Source: Watersipora subatra (Eukaryota; Bryozoa; Gymnolaemata; Cheilostomatida; Watersiporidae). Taken from it: a DNA stretch of 64,000 bases. How positions within the stretch are numbered: position 1 is the stretch's first letter; each line of letters opens with the position of its first letter. The notes below the pieces were generated by a model. That model saw only the letters and a list, made by a program, of their open reading frames with translations. It was not told the DNA's origin and did no database searches. The stretch spans positions 48,037,196 to 48,101,195 of the forward strand of contig NC_088708.1 in the NCBI RefSeq assembly GCF_963576615.1, in the 5' to 3' direction. Positions 47,201-54,938 of this stretch are shown piece by piece. The translations under genes and the position numbers were made by a program.

Positions 47201-50200
47201 CCATGTCTATTGTTCTTACGTGTCCATTTCATCATCATTGTAATGCTGTCATTTTGAGCACTGATATCTCAAAACCTACCGTAAAAATTCATTTAATTTT
47301 TCAACCTTAGCTTGAAGGAGTGCATATCATCCTCTGATAAACATGACGAGCTTATTGGTCACCTGTAATAGTCGAAAAATGCTGCAGAAATTATTCGGGC
47401 TATTTGGCCGGAAGTACGTGTCACATGATCAGATTACGACTAGACGATTAGACCAAGCCGAAACAAAACTGTAAACTAGCGAGCGTTTATATTTGGTAAG
47501 GGCTCTTCGGTAAAACCCAAAGTGTTTGTCATAAACTAGTGCTACGAGAAGTTTTATATTGAGACTTTTATTGGCAATAACCAAAACAACCAAATGTAAT
47601 GACTACATCGGAGAAATAAACTGATTTCAATCAACAGCGGTTTCATGATGGCGGCGATTAACTGTTCGTTTTTGAGTTTTAAGAGCTTGTAATCACATTT
47701 CCACATATCTTGCACCTACAACACAGCAGAGTAAAACATGGTGAACCTTTTGATACCAAATAACTGTAATGTTAATTTTGTTGCAAGTCAATCTTTAAAC
47801 CTCGCGTGACCGTTTAAAACTTTTACTCACCAGAAAGATTCCTCTTACCTATAATGAAAGTCTTCTCATCCTTAGTACCTCGACGCAGCAAGGATCGTAC
47901 AAAGAAGACAGAATATGTTGATTTGACCATTTCAAGAACAGAGTCCTTGAGACTGTTGAACAGTTCAGTTCTTATAGACTGAGACGCATGTTTTGATATT
48001 GTCTGAAATATTCTTGTTGTGTCATGAGCAAATGCAAAGTCACGTTCCTTCCCTTGCACCAGTGACATCACCTACAATAATATTTCTGGTATATCCGGTG
48101 TCCAAGAAGGCCATCAGACAAGCATTTCTTGAGGCAGCATTTCTCAACTCGGCATGTCTAAAGCAGCATTTCTAAAGGCACCATTTCTTTTGGCAGAATT
48201 TTTAAGGCAGTACTTTTTAAAGCAGAATTTCTTAAGACAGCTCTTCTTGAGGCAGAATATTTACATCGCACCTCTTAAGGTAGCATTTCTTAAAGGTGCA
48301 TTGCCAGATTGTGAAGATAATGAAAATATACTGCAAAACACAAAATTCGCCGTTAGCCATGGAAGGACAATTCTAGTTTGAAGGTGACATGATACAAGCA
48401 CACCCTAGTCACTTGCAAGATGAACATAGGGAGATGAATGTTATTCGATGCAACCGAATAATACGATAACCACTTCTTGACTTCTTGTGCTAGAGGTGTG
48501 GTTTTTTTATTTACAGCCCTTATGAGACTTGTCTACGGTTACTAAGTATGACCTAATTAGCAAACTTAGCTGTGAATGGTCAATAAAATTTTCTAGTCAA
48601 TAAACAACATGAGTTTTATTTGGAGTTAGAGTGTTTATTTCTAGCTGTCAACCGTTTTCTGCTTCCTCCCACCTCTGACTCGCATCCTTCCACTACTGAC
48701 GGTCTTCGCTCAGCCTACTTGATCAATGCCAAAGGTAAACATACCGTTCATAGCTGTTATTTGTTACTTCTCTGTTCTTCTTTCCATTTTTACTTTTTCT
48801 GTTTATTATGCAGCGATATAATTCTAACACGCATTTTTTACGCTTTAAGCTTTGCTTATAATTTATATAAAAATTATACCCAGGTTTTGTGGGTGCTGGG
48901 AACAGATTTGTCATGTATAATTACAGTTCGTCCACTACAGCCATACTTCAACTTACAAGTGCCCCAACATACGAGAAACTTGAGATACGGAGCCAGCTTT
49001 TAAGCAAGTTTTAGCACAAACATACGAGCCATGTTAGAGATACGACCACGCGAGTCAGTTGTCAAGTATGTCGCAAGCGTTTTATGAGAACAGCCTCACT
49101 CTGCATTTTTCAACTGCTTGAGTTATACTTCTGCACCGTGTTTTTGTGTGCGATTTTCAGTGCGGAATTATGTGAATTAAAAGTACTGTGCATAGACCGA
49201 AAGTTAACCGGTACAATGAAGGATAATGCAAAAAAAGTGAATGATAACAATTGATATTAAACGTTAAAATATTGAAAAATATGCGAAATGTGTATGCATG
49301 ATTGAGCTAGCTCAGCAATATGACAGAAATACATCCACAAGTATCAAACAGAAGGATTATATTAAGGGCATTGAGTTTGCAACAAGACTAACCCTAGTTT
49401 CTGAACGGCGCAGCGATCTTATTGATCGCTGATGAAGAGACTGCTCAAACTTCGAACAACAGACAAACAATTGGCCGGCGATAGCGTAGCTGAAACGATG
49501 CTATGTAAAAAGGCTAGTGCTATCGATCAAGGCTATAAAAATAGACATTCGGACAAGTTGGCTAGTGGTCGTGCATTAGCCCTTTGTGACGACACCTGTG
49601 TTCGTCCTTATGGCAACATGTTGAAAGGGCGATAAAGGCAAACGTCCTTTTAAAGGTTTCTCTTAAAACGACTGGCTGATCGTGAGAGCGAAACAAAGGA
49701 AAAATTAGCTAAGCCACGAGAAATTTAAAACTATGAACGCCTGAGAAATTTTAATCACATTAAGTTTAAAATGAAAGTTTGCTTTTAACCCTTTCGATAC
49801 CGTAGACGCATTTATGCGTTTTCTATGGTTGAGTGCCGTAGACGCATTTTTGCGACTTTCCCAGCAACAGCGTAGTAACTTAATTTTATAATTCGTTGAC
49901 AACATAACCCACGGTCTTTAGGACTTTTATGATATTGACAGTGTTGTACAAAGATTCATCTATAAAATTAGCCTAAAATAATGAAGCAATTTAAAACTTT
50001 TGCTTGAGAATTTCCAACGTAAAAACGAACATTTTTTTGTGTAAGTTTTGTTAAGTACCGCACGAGTCAGAAAACAGGTAATTACTTTTGTTGATGACAT
50101 TATAGCCAATTAAGATTCAGATTTTCGTGATTACACAGATAATTAAAGTAGCAGCACTGACTCTGATAGTGGTGAAAGTAAGTTTTGTAAGGGTAAGGAA

Positions 50201-53200
50201 CATTGTGGAGGATCGTTTTAGCTTCGAAGCGACCGTAGCTTTACATAGTTTTATCATCGCACAAAGTATAGATACATTGAACTTTTTGCATAGCAGTGTT
50301 GGTTAAAATGTTGGAAAAATAAAATATGTAACAAAAATGTTCTAGATAGTTTGAAATTGAAAAAATATTGTATACATATCATGAAGTAATATCGGCAATT
50401 TTCGGTAAAATGGCTGGCAGTAGGCAGATAGCTAAATTTGTACATGGACGGCAGTGAAACGGTTAAGACTGCTTCAGAATGAAAATTTATCAAAGTTAAC
50501 TGTTGTAATGAAAGATAACTGATCTCTCTCTCCCTGGCAAATGCTAGCATTAGCTGCTACTGCGTGTATTTAATTTTACATTTTAATTAAACACATTTCC
50601 TTGCATTATTTTTTATTTGTTGCTTTTTGAAAGCTTGTGGTAAGTTAGGACAATAACTAACAAATTTTTATGTTACAATATCTTGTTTTAAGTGTTTCTG
50701 TTTGCGTTTTTTTAGAGTATGGAAACCAAACAATATATATCTAATTGTTCTATATATAAATAATTTGCCCCAACATGTAAATTGACATACGAGCTCAGTC
50801 TCAGAACGAATTAAGCTCATAAGTCAAAGTATGATTGTATTCACTTTTATTTCAACATGTGTTTTATGCAAACAAAGACCAAGGTTATTCGGCTGTCTTC
50901 GGAACCCTAGAACAGTACAGTAATCTTAACTGCAACAGGCTGTTTCCTTCATCTACACACGTGTTGTTGCAACAACAATAGCAGAACAAGATTAGGGCAT
51001 TTATTCGGTAAAAGATGTTACTATTTACAAAGTATTCTACTTACAAAACGGCTTCTAAAACGAATTAATTTCGTTATTAAAATTTCCACTGTATTAAGTA
51101 TTGTGACAACAATACAAGAGTTCTATTTGTAGCAGAAATAATAATATCAAAACATTTTAATACTTAACTTTTGCTAGCTCGGTTCAAATGAATCATTACA
51201 AAGCTGCTAGTTTATAGCAGGATCTGTTGAGAAATTTAATGCATAAACTAGATGTGTTTGCCAGAGTTGAAATTGGAAACACCTAGTTAAAACTCAAAGG
51301 TAACACTCATAGTTGATACCTGGGTTTTAGTACAGTTAAACATCTCAACTGCCATTAAAATTTGACCTTATCACAAAAAAACAGGCCTAGCTCATATGAA
51401 CAAAATGAAAATGATTTTAGACTAGCTATATTTGCTTCCTGTTTTAATTATATATTTGATAGGACAATTGCATATCAACAAGCTAGCTAAGACACGAATT
51501 TGCTACATGAAGTTTAGATTTGTTCACCTTTCGACATAGCTGCTCACGCTGGTCTTTAGGAAGATTTTGTCTCCGTAAATCTTCCCAGATCTTTTTCATT
51601 TCTATGGTGGCATCATAGTGACTGCGATCTTTTTGTCTCCTTTCATTTCGTAGAGTCTTGCTTTTAGCATGAGCTTCTTTGCTTGTCAATATTACAGCTT
51701 TGGGTTTATCTATAAATTAGGATTGAGAATAGAAACAGTAGCAGCAAAATGATATTCATATTTCCAACTTACTAAAGAGCTTACTAAAGTCAACCAGCTT
51801 GTGTGAATCGAGGTTATCGGGCAAATATTATGCACGCACAATAATAAACTCTCTACAGATATTAAATCTCAAGCTAAAGAAAGTTGTATCCGACCTCCAG
51901 ATACCAATGGGTCATACGAAAATGCTGAAAAAAAACTGAGCAACTTAGTCGTTAACTAAATTGGAAATTCTTGTAGAGTAATTCAACGAACGTATAAATC
52001 TTTACAATTTAATAAATTAGCAAAAAGACCTTTTTTATTTGAATCCTTAGTAAATCGATAAAAGCTTGTCACAAAGCTTTTGGGTTTACTAAATATGCCC
52101 CAATAAGAGAGGAGAACTACATATCTGCACCCGAGTTAAGCTGTTCCTGCTATACCGTCTTATCACCATATTTTTCGTCCCCGCCATGTAACATTTTTCA
52201 CCATAGGAAACCAACAAAAACTTCTCTGGAAATTCGAATTTGGCAGTTGATGTGTTGAATAAATTGGAATAATGACGATGTCGAAATGCTAATCGCTGAA
52301 ATCCCTCCCACATCACTTGAAAGCGATATGATGCCCGCTTTTTCTCAGTTCAGCGTTATTCGCTGTAAGCTTTATAGCGTTGTAAGCTTTATAGAGAAAA
52401 CGAAACCGGAAACAGATAGGTGTTAAAATTTCAAATGACAACATTATGGGATGGTTTAGTGAAATACATACAAAAACTACTCTTCAAGTGTGTGTTTAGT
52501 AAGCTAAACTCATTTAAGTTATTCAAAGTTTATGTTATACGTCTGTTTTGAAAGGATGAAATCCTTACGGTACGTACTGCACATAGTACATTATAATTTT
52601 ATACTTCATCGCCGATCATAATCACTAAATACACGAAAGTTACTGTAGATAACTAGTTACTAAGGTTAACATACTACAGTCAAACATGGATAACTCGCCC
52701 ACGGATAGCTCGAACACATGGTTAATTCGAACAGTTTCTTTGGTCCGTTCCCACGTAATGATAAATTGCTATAGATAACTCAAACTCAACACTGTTAACT
52801 CGAACTGTTTTTTGCCCAACGGCTACCGAAACGGTTGCTATCGCTTTAGAAAATCACTTTATTCCAAGCCATAGAGGTGAACCTCAACTTTTCGTAATTC
52901 ATAAGCGTCGTTATTACCACTATCAGCAAAATATTTTTGTCAACGACTTTTCTAAAGGTTTGGTGAAATTTGATTTATAGCAAACATCCGCTTAGCGATC
53001 GCCATTCGAAAGCAAAGTAAAGTGAGGTAATCTTTGCATAAACTTCAAGAAAAATCGGCAAAATTGATCGTGGGTAAAACGCTCAAAAGAAAAAGAAGTC
53101 TTTCCTTTTGGTCATTTCAACAACGATCAATTTTTGCCAATGTCAATCTAAAAACGTCCTGGCAATAACATCACCTCAAACAACAAACCAATCTCAAGTG

Positions 53201-54292
53201 ATAGAAAAATCTCTATACTTTTTGATAAAAACGTTTTAAACTTTACATTAGAAGTATTTAATTTGAAACAAGCCATTTGTGCTTTAGATTTATATTCTAG
53301 TTTGTTTATGTACATGTATCTACTAATAAATAAGTAAATACATGGACTTGTGACAGTGCTCTGATAACTTGAACGCTCTGATAATTCGAACACTTTTGCT
53401 CGGTCCCGTGAAGTTCGAGTTATCCTTGTTTGACTGTATTTTGTTACTAATTTTTAATTTGTACAATACGTATATAAAATTTTGATGTTTTTTACCAGGG
53501 AGTGTTTGCATTGTCACAATTAGTCTACTATGAGTTTCTATACACCACTCTACGACATTTTTGCCTCGCGATGCTAACACCTGAACGATTTAATATCGTA
53601 TGGCAGGTCCACCGTATAACCAGAACACTTAATAAGCAGTAAGCACAGTACTTGACAGATTCAGGCTTCATCTTGACCCGGTTGCTCAAAAGGTAGCTTT
53701 AGAGTATTTGTACTCTCACGTCTTTTTATTACATACTACTCCCAAGTTAATTCTAACTTCAACCAAACCTACTGCTAAAAGTCGGCGCAAAACATGATTC
53801 AATCGATCTTTTATTGAGGTTACCATTATTCAACTAATAAACAATGAAGTTGTTTTATAACTCAATTTTATGCTTTATATAACAATTACACATTAATTAA
53901 AACCTAGACAATGTCACTCAAACTCGGACAACAGAAAATGTTCTAATTTTGACACAAAACGAGTTTCTATTATTTTATCAGTATCCTATTCCACAATAAA
54001 ACTCAACTAAAGCCCAGCTTTCAATAAGCATCATCATGAAAATTGGCATTGTTGATTCGCAAGATCGTACTACATACATTCTACACCAACTAAAAATCTC
54101 ATTCAATAAGCAAATATGAGAATCAAAATTTTGCATTTAACCTGTTTTCAAACGCTTCAAAGGTTTATCTTTGGACACTTTATTAAAACGTTTATTATGT
54201 GTTGTCTTATTATCTGGTTTCTTCTTTTTGGTAGCAATTGAAGCTTTTTCTGGCGCTCCTTCACGTGTTCGCTTTTTACTAATAGCCATCAT
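23282..54292 (-). CDS. PUM3: Pumilio homolog 3 / Puf-A, nucleolar PUF-family protein (one exon not found)
   Basis: PUM3 is a nucleolar RNA-binding PUF-like protein needed for large-subunit ribosome assembly (family knowledge). Exons in coding order: 54292-54142, 51709-51528, 48071-47849, 43381-43212, 42432-42280, 40042-39821, 36671-36474, 28863-28632 and 23399-23282. All joins through exon 8 keep phase with GT-AG borders. The N-terminus is Lys/Arg-rich (SKKRTREG, ATKKKKPDNK), as expected for a nucleolar signal. Then come FAHDTTRIFQT, THDGAR-type HTREGARVAMFV, EYGHMLLFAIFDAVDD, DKWGRHIVLYLLTPR and KKDVELRRKEL, matching successive Puf repeats. The last exon (KRSLIAEISKHKAII) matches the family C-terminus. 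Exon 8 ends with one spare base and the last exon opens with one, so an exon of length 3n+1 is missing between 28631 and 23400. Total found is about 550 residues. Confidence 0.93.
23400..25940. other. PUM3 3' intron region, missing-exon search space
   Basis: AT-rich. The expected exon encoding the block around the conserved WxxxNRGA-like motif was sought on the minus strand and not seen. A segment near 24030-24065 repeats loosely near 29010-29045 (CAAAAACCAGCTTT). Confidence 0.5.
25949..26048. repeat. 36-bp tandem repeat, about 2.8 copies
   Basis: GTGTCAAGTTGGTGCAAGTT followed by CTCAAATTAAAGCATA repeats almost exactly three times. It lies in a PUM3 intron and is non-coding. Confidence 0.95.
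26194..26713. mobile_element. TTAA-flanked piggyBac-like MITE, family C copy 1
   Basis: TTAA at 26190-26193 and 26714-26717 bracket a 520-bp element beginning CCCTTTGGCAGGGG and ending GGTCAAAGGG. TTAA targets with CCCTTTG-type ends fit piggyBac-like elements. The inner 290 bp recur at 45387-45670 at high identity. It has no transposase. Confidence 0.88.
26852..27637. mobile_element. TA-flanked MITE with CAGTTGATGCTCC ends
   Basis: The left end CAGTTGATGCTCCTACAACG pairs with the right end, whose complement reads CAGTAGACACTCCTGTTACC; both are flanked by TA. The 786-bp interior is non-coding. CAGT ends and TA flanks fit Tc1/mariner-pogo type. A second outward end of the same type sits at 26818-26833. 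Confidence 0.72.
28864..30355. other. PUM3 intron 7, 3' part
   Basis: AT-rich intronic sequence. The only structure seen is a run of TATATATGAGTGTACGTATG-like simple repeats at 29655-29785. Confidence 0.6.
29655..29785. repeat. TATA/GTGTA-type simple repeat cluster
   Basis: Imperfect alternation of ATACACGAGTGTATATATGA units, with TGTACGTATGAG repeats at the end. It is a microsatellite-like slippage zone. Open frames across it are artefacts of composition. Confidence 0.8.
30364..31360. mobile_element. hAT-like non-autonomous element
   Basis: The left end TAGAGGTGGAACGAGACA and the complement of the right end, TTGAGACGGAACGAGACA, match at 15 of 18 positions. The flanks TAGGCGAG (30356-30363) and TAAGCGAG (31361-31368) agree at 7 of 8, the 8-bp duplication expected of hAT elements. 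No transposase is seen. It lies in PUM3 intron 7. Confidence 0.75.
30920..31180 (+). promoter_or_regulatory. LTR- or promoter-like GC-richer block with TATATAAAAG
   Basis: Inside the hAT-like element is a more GC-rich stretch with CGTGTCCGGGCAAG, TATATAAAAG (31004-31013), GAGGCCCGAG and GACCCGGGTATCTGG, unlike the surrounding AT-rich DNA. The TATA box and the downstream layout resemble an LTR promoter. I could not fix TG..CA ends or a target duplication. Confidence 0.3.
32165..32875. mobile_element. Repeat family E, copy A (with empty site)
   Basis: Starts near CAGTGCACCCCCGGGTTACG. It shares an ordered set of diverged blocks with 52110-53640 (TTCGTCCAGTCGTTACGACA, GCCGAAATGCCACAACGCC, GATGTTTTTTACCAG, TGTTTGCATTG). 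At 32684-32697 it reads CACTATTTTGTTAC, the uninterrupted counterpart of the insertion point in copy B. Non-coding. Confidence 0.7.
32891..33619. mobile_element. Foldback element with about 290-bp terminal inverted repeats
   Basis: The left arm from AAGGTCCGGCCACACGTAAC (32891) to about 33180 is the diverged reverse complement of the right arm from about 33330 to 33619 (ends ACGTGTGGCCGGACCTT). Only about 150 bp of unique sequence lies between them. Arms carry matching marks such as TGTGCATGCACACCGAATTC and GTACGACAACACACAATAAA. No ORF. The RNA could form a long hairpin. Confidence 0.9.
33625..35570. other. PUM3 intron 7, central part
   Basis: No coding match. Near 35390-35475 there are repeated GGCTTATA..GTGA and CTTATATACGAGGATATATG words that look like a transposon end. 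At 35583 a TACCGTAAAATC-type piece resembles the start of family B. Confidence 0.45.
35647..36463. repeat. 33-bp minisatellite at a PUM3 5' splice site, about 25 copies
   Basis: The plus-strand unit reads GATAATAAATGCAGCCAGAT then GAAAAATGTGAAA, 33 bp, with variants GAGACATGTG and AACAATAAA. The array ends 10 bp short of the donor of the exon 36671-36474 on the minus strand. Because 33 is a multiple of three, several frames stay open throughout. The open frames are a consequence of the period, not evidence for separate genes. Confidence 0.97.
36691..36745. mobile_element. Pogo/Tigger-like terminal repeat 17 bp from a splice acceptor
   Basis: CAGTCAAACCTCGACTTGCG preceded by TA is the typical end of Tigger-like elements. 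On the minus strand it stops 17 bp before the AG of the PUM3 acceptor at 36673-36672. The opposite end was not found, so it may be truncated. Confidence 0.6.
36750..38840. other. PUM3 intron 6, 3' part: nothing recognised
   Basis: AT-rich intronic sequence without tandem repeat, coding similarity or clear transposon end beyond the one at 36691. Confidence 0.6.
38851..39761. mobile_element. TTAA-flanked MITE with about 70-bp inverted ends
   Basis: TTAA at 38847-38850 and 39762-39765 flank ends AGCACATCAATTACATAATT and the complement AGCACATAAATTATATAATT. The inversion continues through ATACATCAGAGTCTTGGCTT and its partner. The interior is non-coding. The element ends 59 bp from the donor of the PUM3 exon 40042-39821. 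Confidence 0.9.
41362..41560 (-). pseudogene. Unassigned coding-like fragment inside a PUM3 intron
   Basis: The minus strand reads FRDMQFETITRSR up to a possible donor, then after a possible acceptor HDLLGCHLQSYWERFVMDVK ending EEGEITI and a stop. Composition is protein-like but the family is not recognised, and the frame changes between the two pieces. It may be a retroposed or transposon-derived relic. Confidence 0.25.
42470..42866. repeat. 44-bp minisatellite in PUM3 intron, about 9 copies
   Basis: Units of ACACCTACAGATACATAGTA followed by CATTTTGTACACAGTGTATT and ATAA repeat with 44-bp spacing. The main difference between units is TTTTGTAC against GTTGTAC. It begins 38 bp upstream, in gene orientation, of the PUM3 exon 42432-42280. 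Confidence 0.95.
43942..45385. mobile_element. Non-autonomous repeat, family B copy 2
   Basis: Starts TACCGTAAAACCTTTAATTG and ends with CAAATAGAGGTCCGCCTCC, the complement of an ACCTCTATTTG-type end. Internal order matches the copy at 11208-12546, including the shared NDANIF..KMLIF stretch (here 44551-44760). It abuts family C at its right side. Confidence 0.75.
45690..46815. mobile_element. Pogo-like MITE, copy 1, with internal hairpin insertion
   Basis: The left end CAGTGAAACTCGGATAACTC and the complement of the right end, CAGTGAAACATGGATAACTC, are flanked by TA. The same element lies inverted at 52677-53436. This copy carries about 390 extra bases at about 46110-46500, including strong palindromes. 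No transposase. Confidence 0.88.
46329..46490. repeat. Two palindromes inside the pogo-like MITE
   Basis: 46329-46358 has 12-bp arms CGACGTTGATTC/GAATCAACGTCG. 46372-46490 has arms of about 58 bp running from GGCTAGCCGGGTCACGCACT to AAACAAAAACAACAT and back, with few mismatches and almost no loop. The block is absent from the sister copy at 52.7-53.4 kb. Confidence 0.92.
46979..47794. mobile_element. TTAA MITE, family A copy 3 (left end lost)
   Basis: Matches copies at 10242 and 16397 from AAATATGTGGAAATGAGATT onward. It ends TTGTTGCAAGTCAATCT followed by TTAA. The left terminal repeat is missing where it meets family C. The right end lies 55 bp from the PUM3 donor at 47848. Confidence 0.85.
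48110..48300 (+). repeat. Degenerate GGCAGCATTTCTT-like repeats
   Basis: About nine loose copies of a 20-24-bp unit (AGGCAGCATTTCT, AAGCAGAATTTCTTAAG, GAGGCAGAATATTT) lie just upstream, in gene orientation, of PUM3 exon 3. They look like an old minisatellite in the intron. Confidence 0.6.
49290..49635 (+). pseudogene. CENP-B/Tigger transposase N-terminal relic
   Basis: One frame gives ELAQQYDRNTSTSIKQKDYI, the helix-turn-helix start of Tigger transposases. A second gives LAGDSVAETMLCKKASAI, the CENPB-type DNA-binding block. Between them are stops and a frame change, and the DDE catalytic part is gone. The longest clean piece is 49432-49635, 67 codons. Confidence 0.7.
49789..50462. mobile_element. 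TTAA-flanked MITE nested in the Tigger-like element
   Basis: TTAA at 49785-49788 and 50463-50466 bracket ends CCCTTTCGATACCGT and the complement CCGTTTCACTGCCGT. Inside, ACGCATTTATGCGT and CCGTAGACGCATTT are short palindromic words near the left end. Its ends resemble family C, suggesting a common mobilising system. Confidence 0.75.
50840..51527. other. PUM3 intron 2, 3' part: nothing recognised
   Basis: AT-rich, without repeats or coding similarity, leading to the donor of exon 51709-51528. Confidence 0.6.
52110..53640. mobile_element. Repeat family E, copy B, interrupted by the pogo-like MITE
   Basis: Blocks matching 32165-32875 occur in the same order on both sides of 52677-53436. The second half resumes with TTTTGTTACTAATTTTTAAT and GATGTTTTTTACCAG. 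It lies in PUM3 intron 1. Confidence 0.7.
52677..53436. mobile_element. Pogo-like MITE, copy 2 (inverted relative to copy 1)
   Basis: 760 bp with ends CAGTCAAACATGGATAACTC and the complement CAGTCAAACAAGGATAACTC, flanked by TA. It is the reverse of 45690-46815 without the hairpin block. The interior shares AACGGCTACCGAAACGGTTG and neighbouring words. Confidence 0.9.
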
Positions 54293-54938
54293 TATACGTG
54301 ACCTTCAGTTAACCTTCAGAGCTGTTGCCCATGTGGGAACACATTTCTAGAACAGCTAAAATACCGTACATGTACAATACCATTGAACTTAAAAACCCGG
54401 GGTTTTGAGTTCAATGTACAATACTTTGCACTTGCATTCTACCGAAGACTAATCACGCACGCAGAAGAGCATCGCTGATTGGATAAATGTATCTTTCGGC
54501 ATGCTAAAAGAGCGTGTTTTTAAATCTTTATTCTGCTTTCACTGTATGTTCAAGTCAGTAGCTGTTCGCCGCTGTCCTCTGAGGCTAAGTCCATGTATTA
54601 TAAAAGGGAATGTTCTAAATGAATAGTTAGTCAAGGCAAAGCCATTCTTCTCCATCGCTTTCACTCTATTCTTCTCCATCTTTCACTTCTCATTCAACTC
54701 GCCTATATCTTCAAAATTATATGTTCTTAGTTTCTTCAACTTCTTAGCCTTTGTTCTTGACTCGATTTCTACTCTTTTGCATTATTTGATCATTTAAAAC
54801 GTCATTTTCTCACTGTGTTCTTACTTCTAATTGTCACACGGTGCTGGTTTCTTTGCGCTTTCATCTCTAACTTACTACCATAACTTTTTAATAAACCTGT
54901 AAAATTACAAAACGTTTCAATTTTATGAACAAATAGCT
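54293..54938. promoter_or_regulatory. Divergent PUM3-hexokinase promoter region
   Basis: 646 bp separate the PUM3 start (minus) from the hexokinase start (plus). On the plus strand TATAAAAG (54599-54606) could be a TATA box, giving a hexokinase 5' UTR of roughly 300 bp with a pyrimidine-rich stretch. A palindrome at 54383-54416 lies on the PUM3 side. Shared regulation is possible but not shown. Confidence 0.6.
54383..54416. repeat. Palindrome with CCCGGG centre near the PUM3 start
   Basis: ATTGAACTTAAAAACCC and GGGTTTTGAGTTCAAT pair around the CCCGGGG centre. The direct word GTACAATAC flanks both sides at 54371 and 54417. It could be a transcription-factor site or a small insertion. Confidence 0.7.

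Larger units (their letters stand above)
48938..50837 (+). mobile_element. Decayed pogo/Tigger-like DNA transposon
   Basis: TA-flanked ends CAGCCATACTTCAACTTACA and the complement CAATCATACTTTGACTTATG define a 1.9-kb element in a PUM3 intron. Inside are relics of a CENP-B-type transposase (49290-49640) and a nested TTAA MITE (49789-50462). It is dead as a coding element. Confidence 0.8.

Noticed and set aside
48154-48381. Plus-strand frame of FLKAAFL-like repeats
   Set aside because: A degenerate nucleotide repeat opposite the PUM3 gene; no support as a protein.
53148-53580. Minus-strand frames near the pogo-like MITE
   Set aside because: They fall inside the MITE; the same string appears in the other copy with different reading context, so this is repeat sequence.
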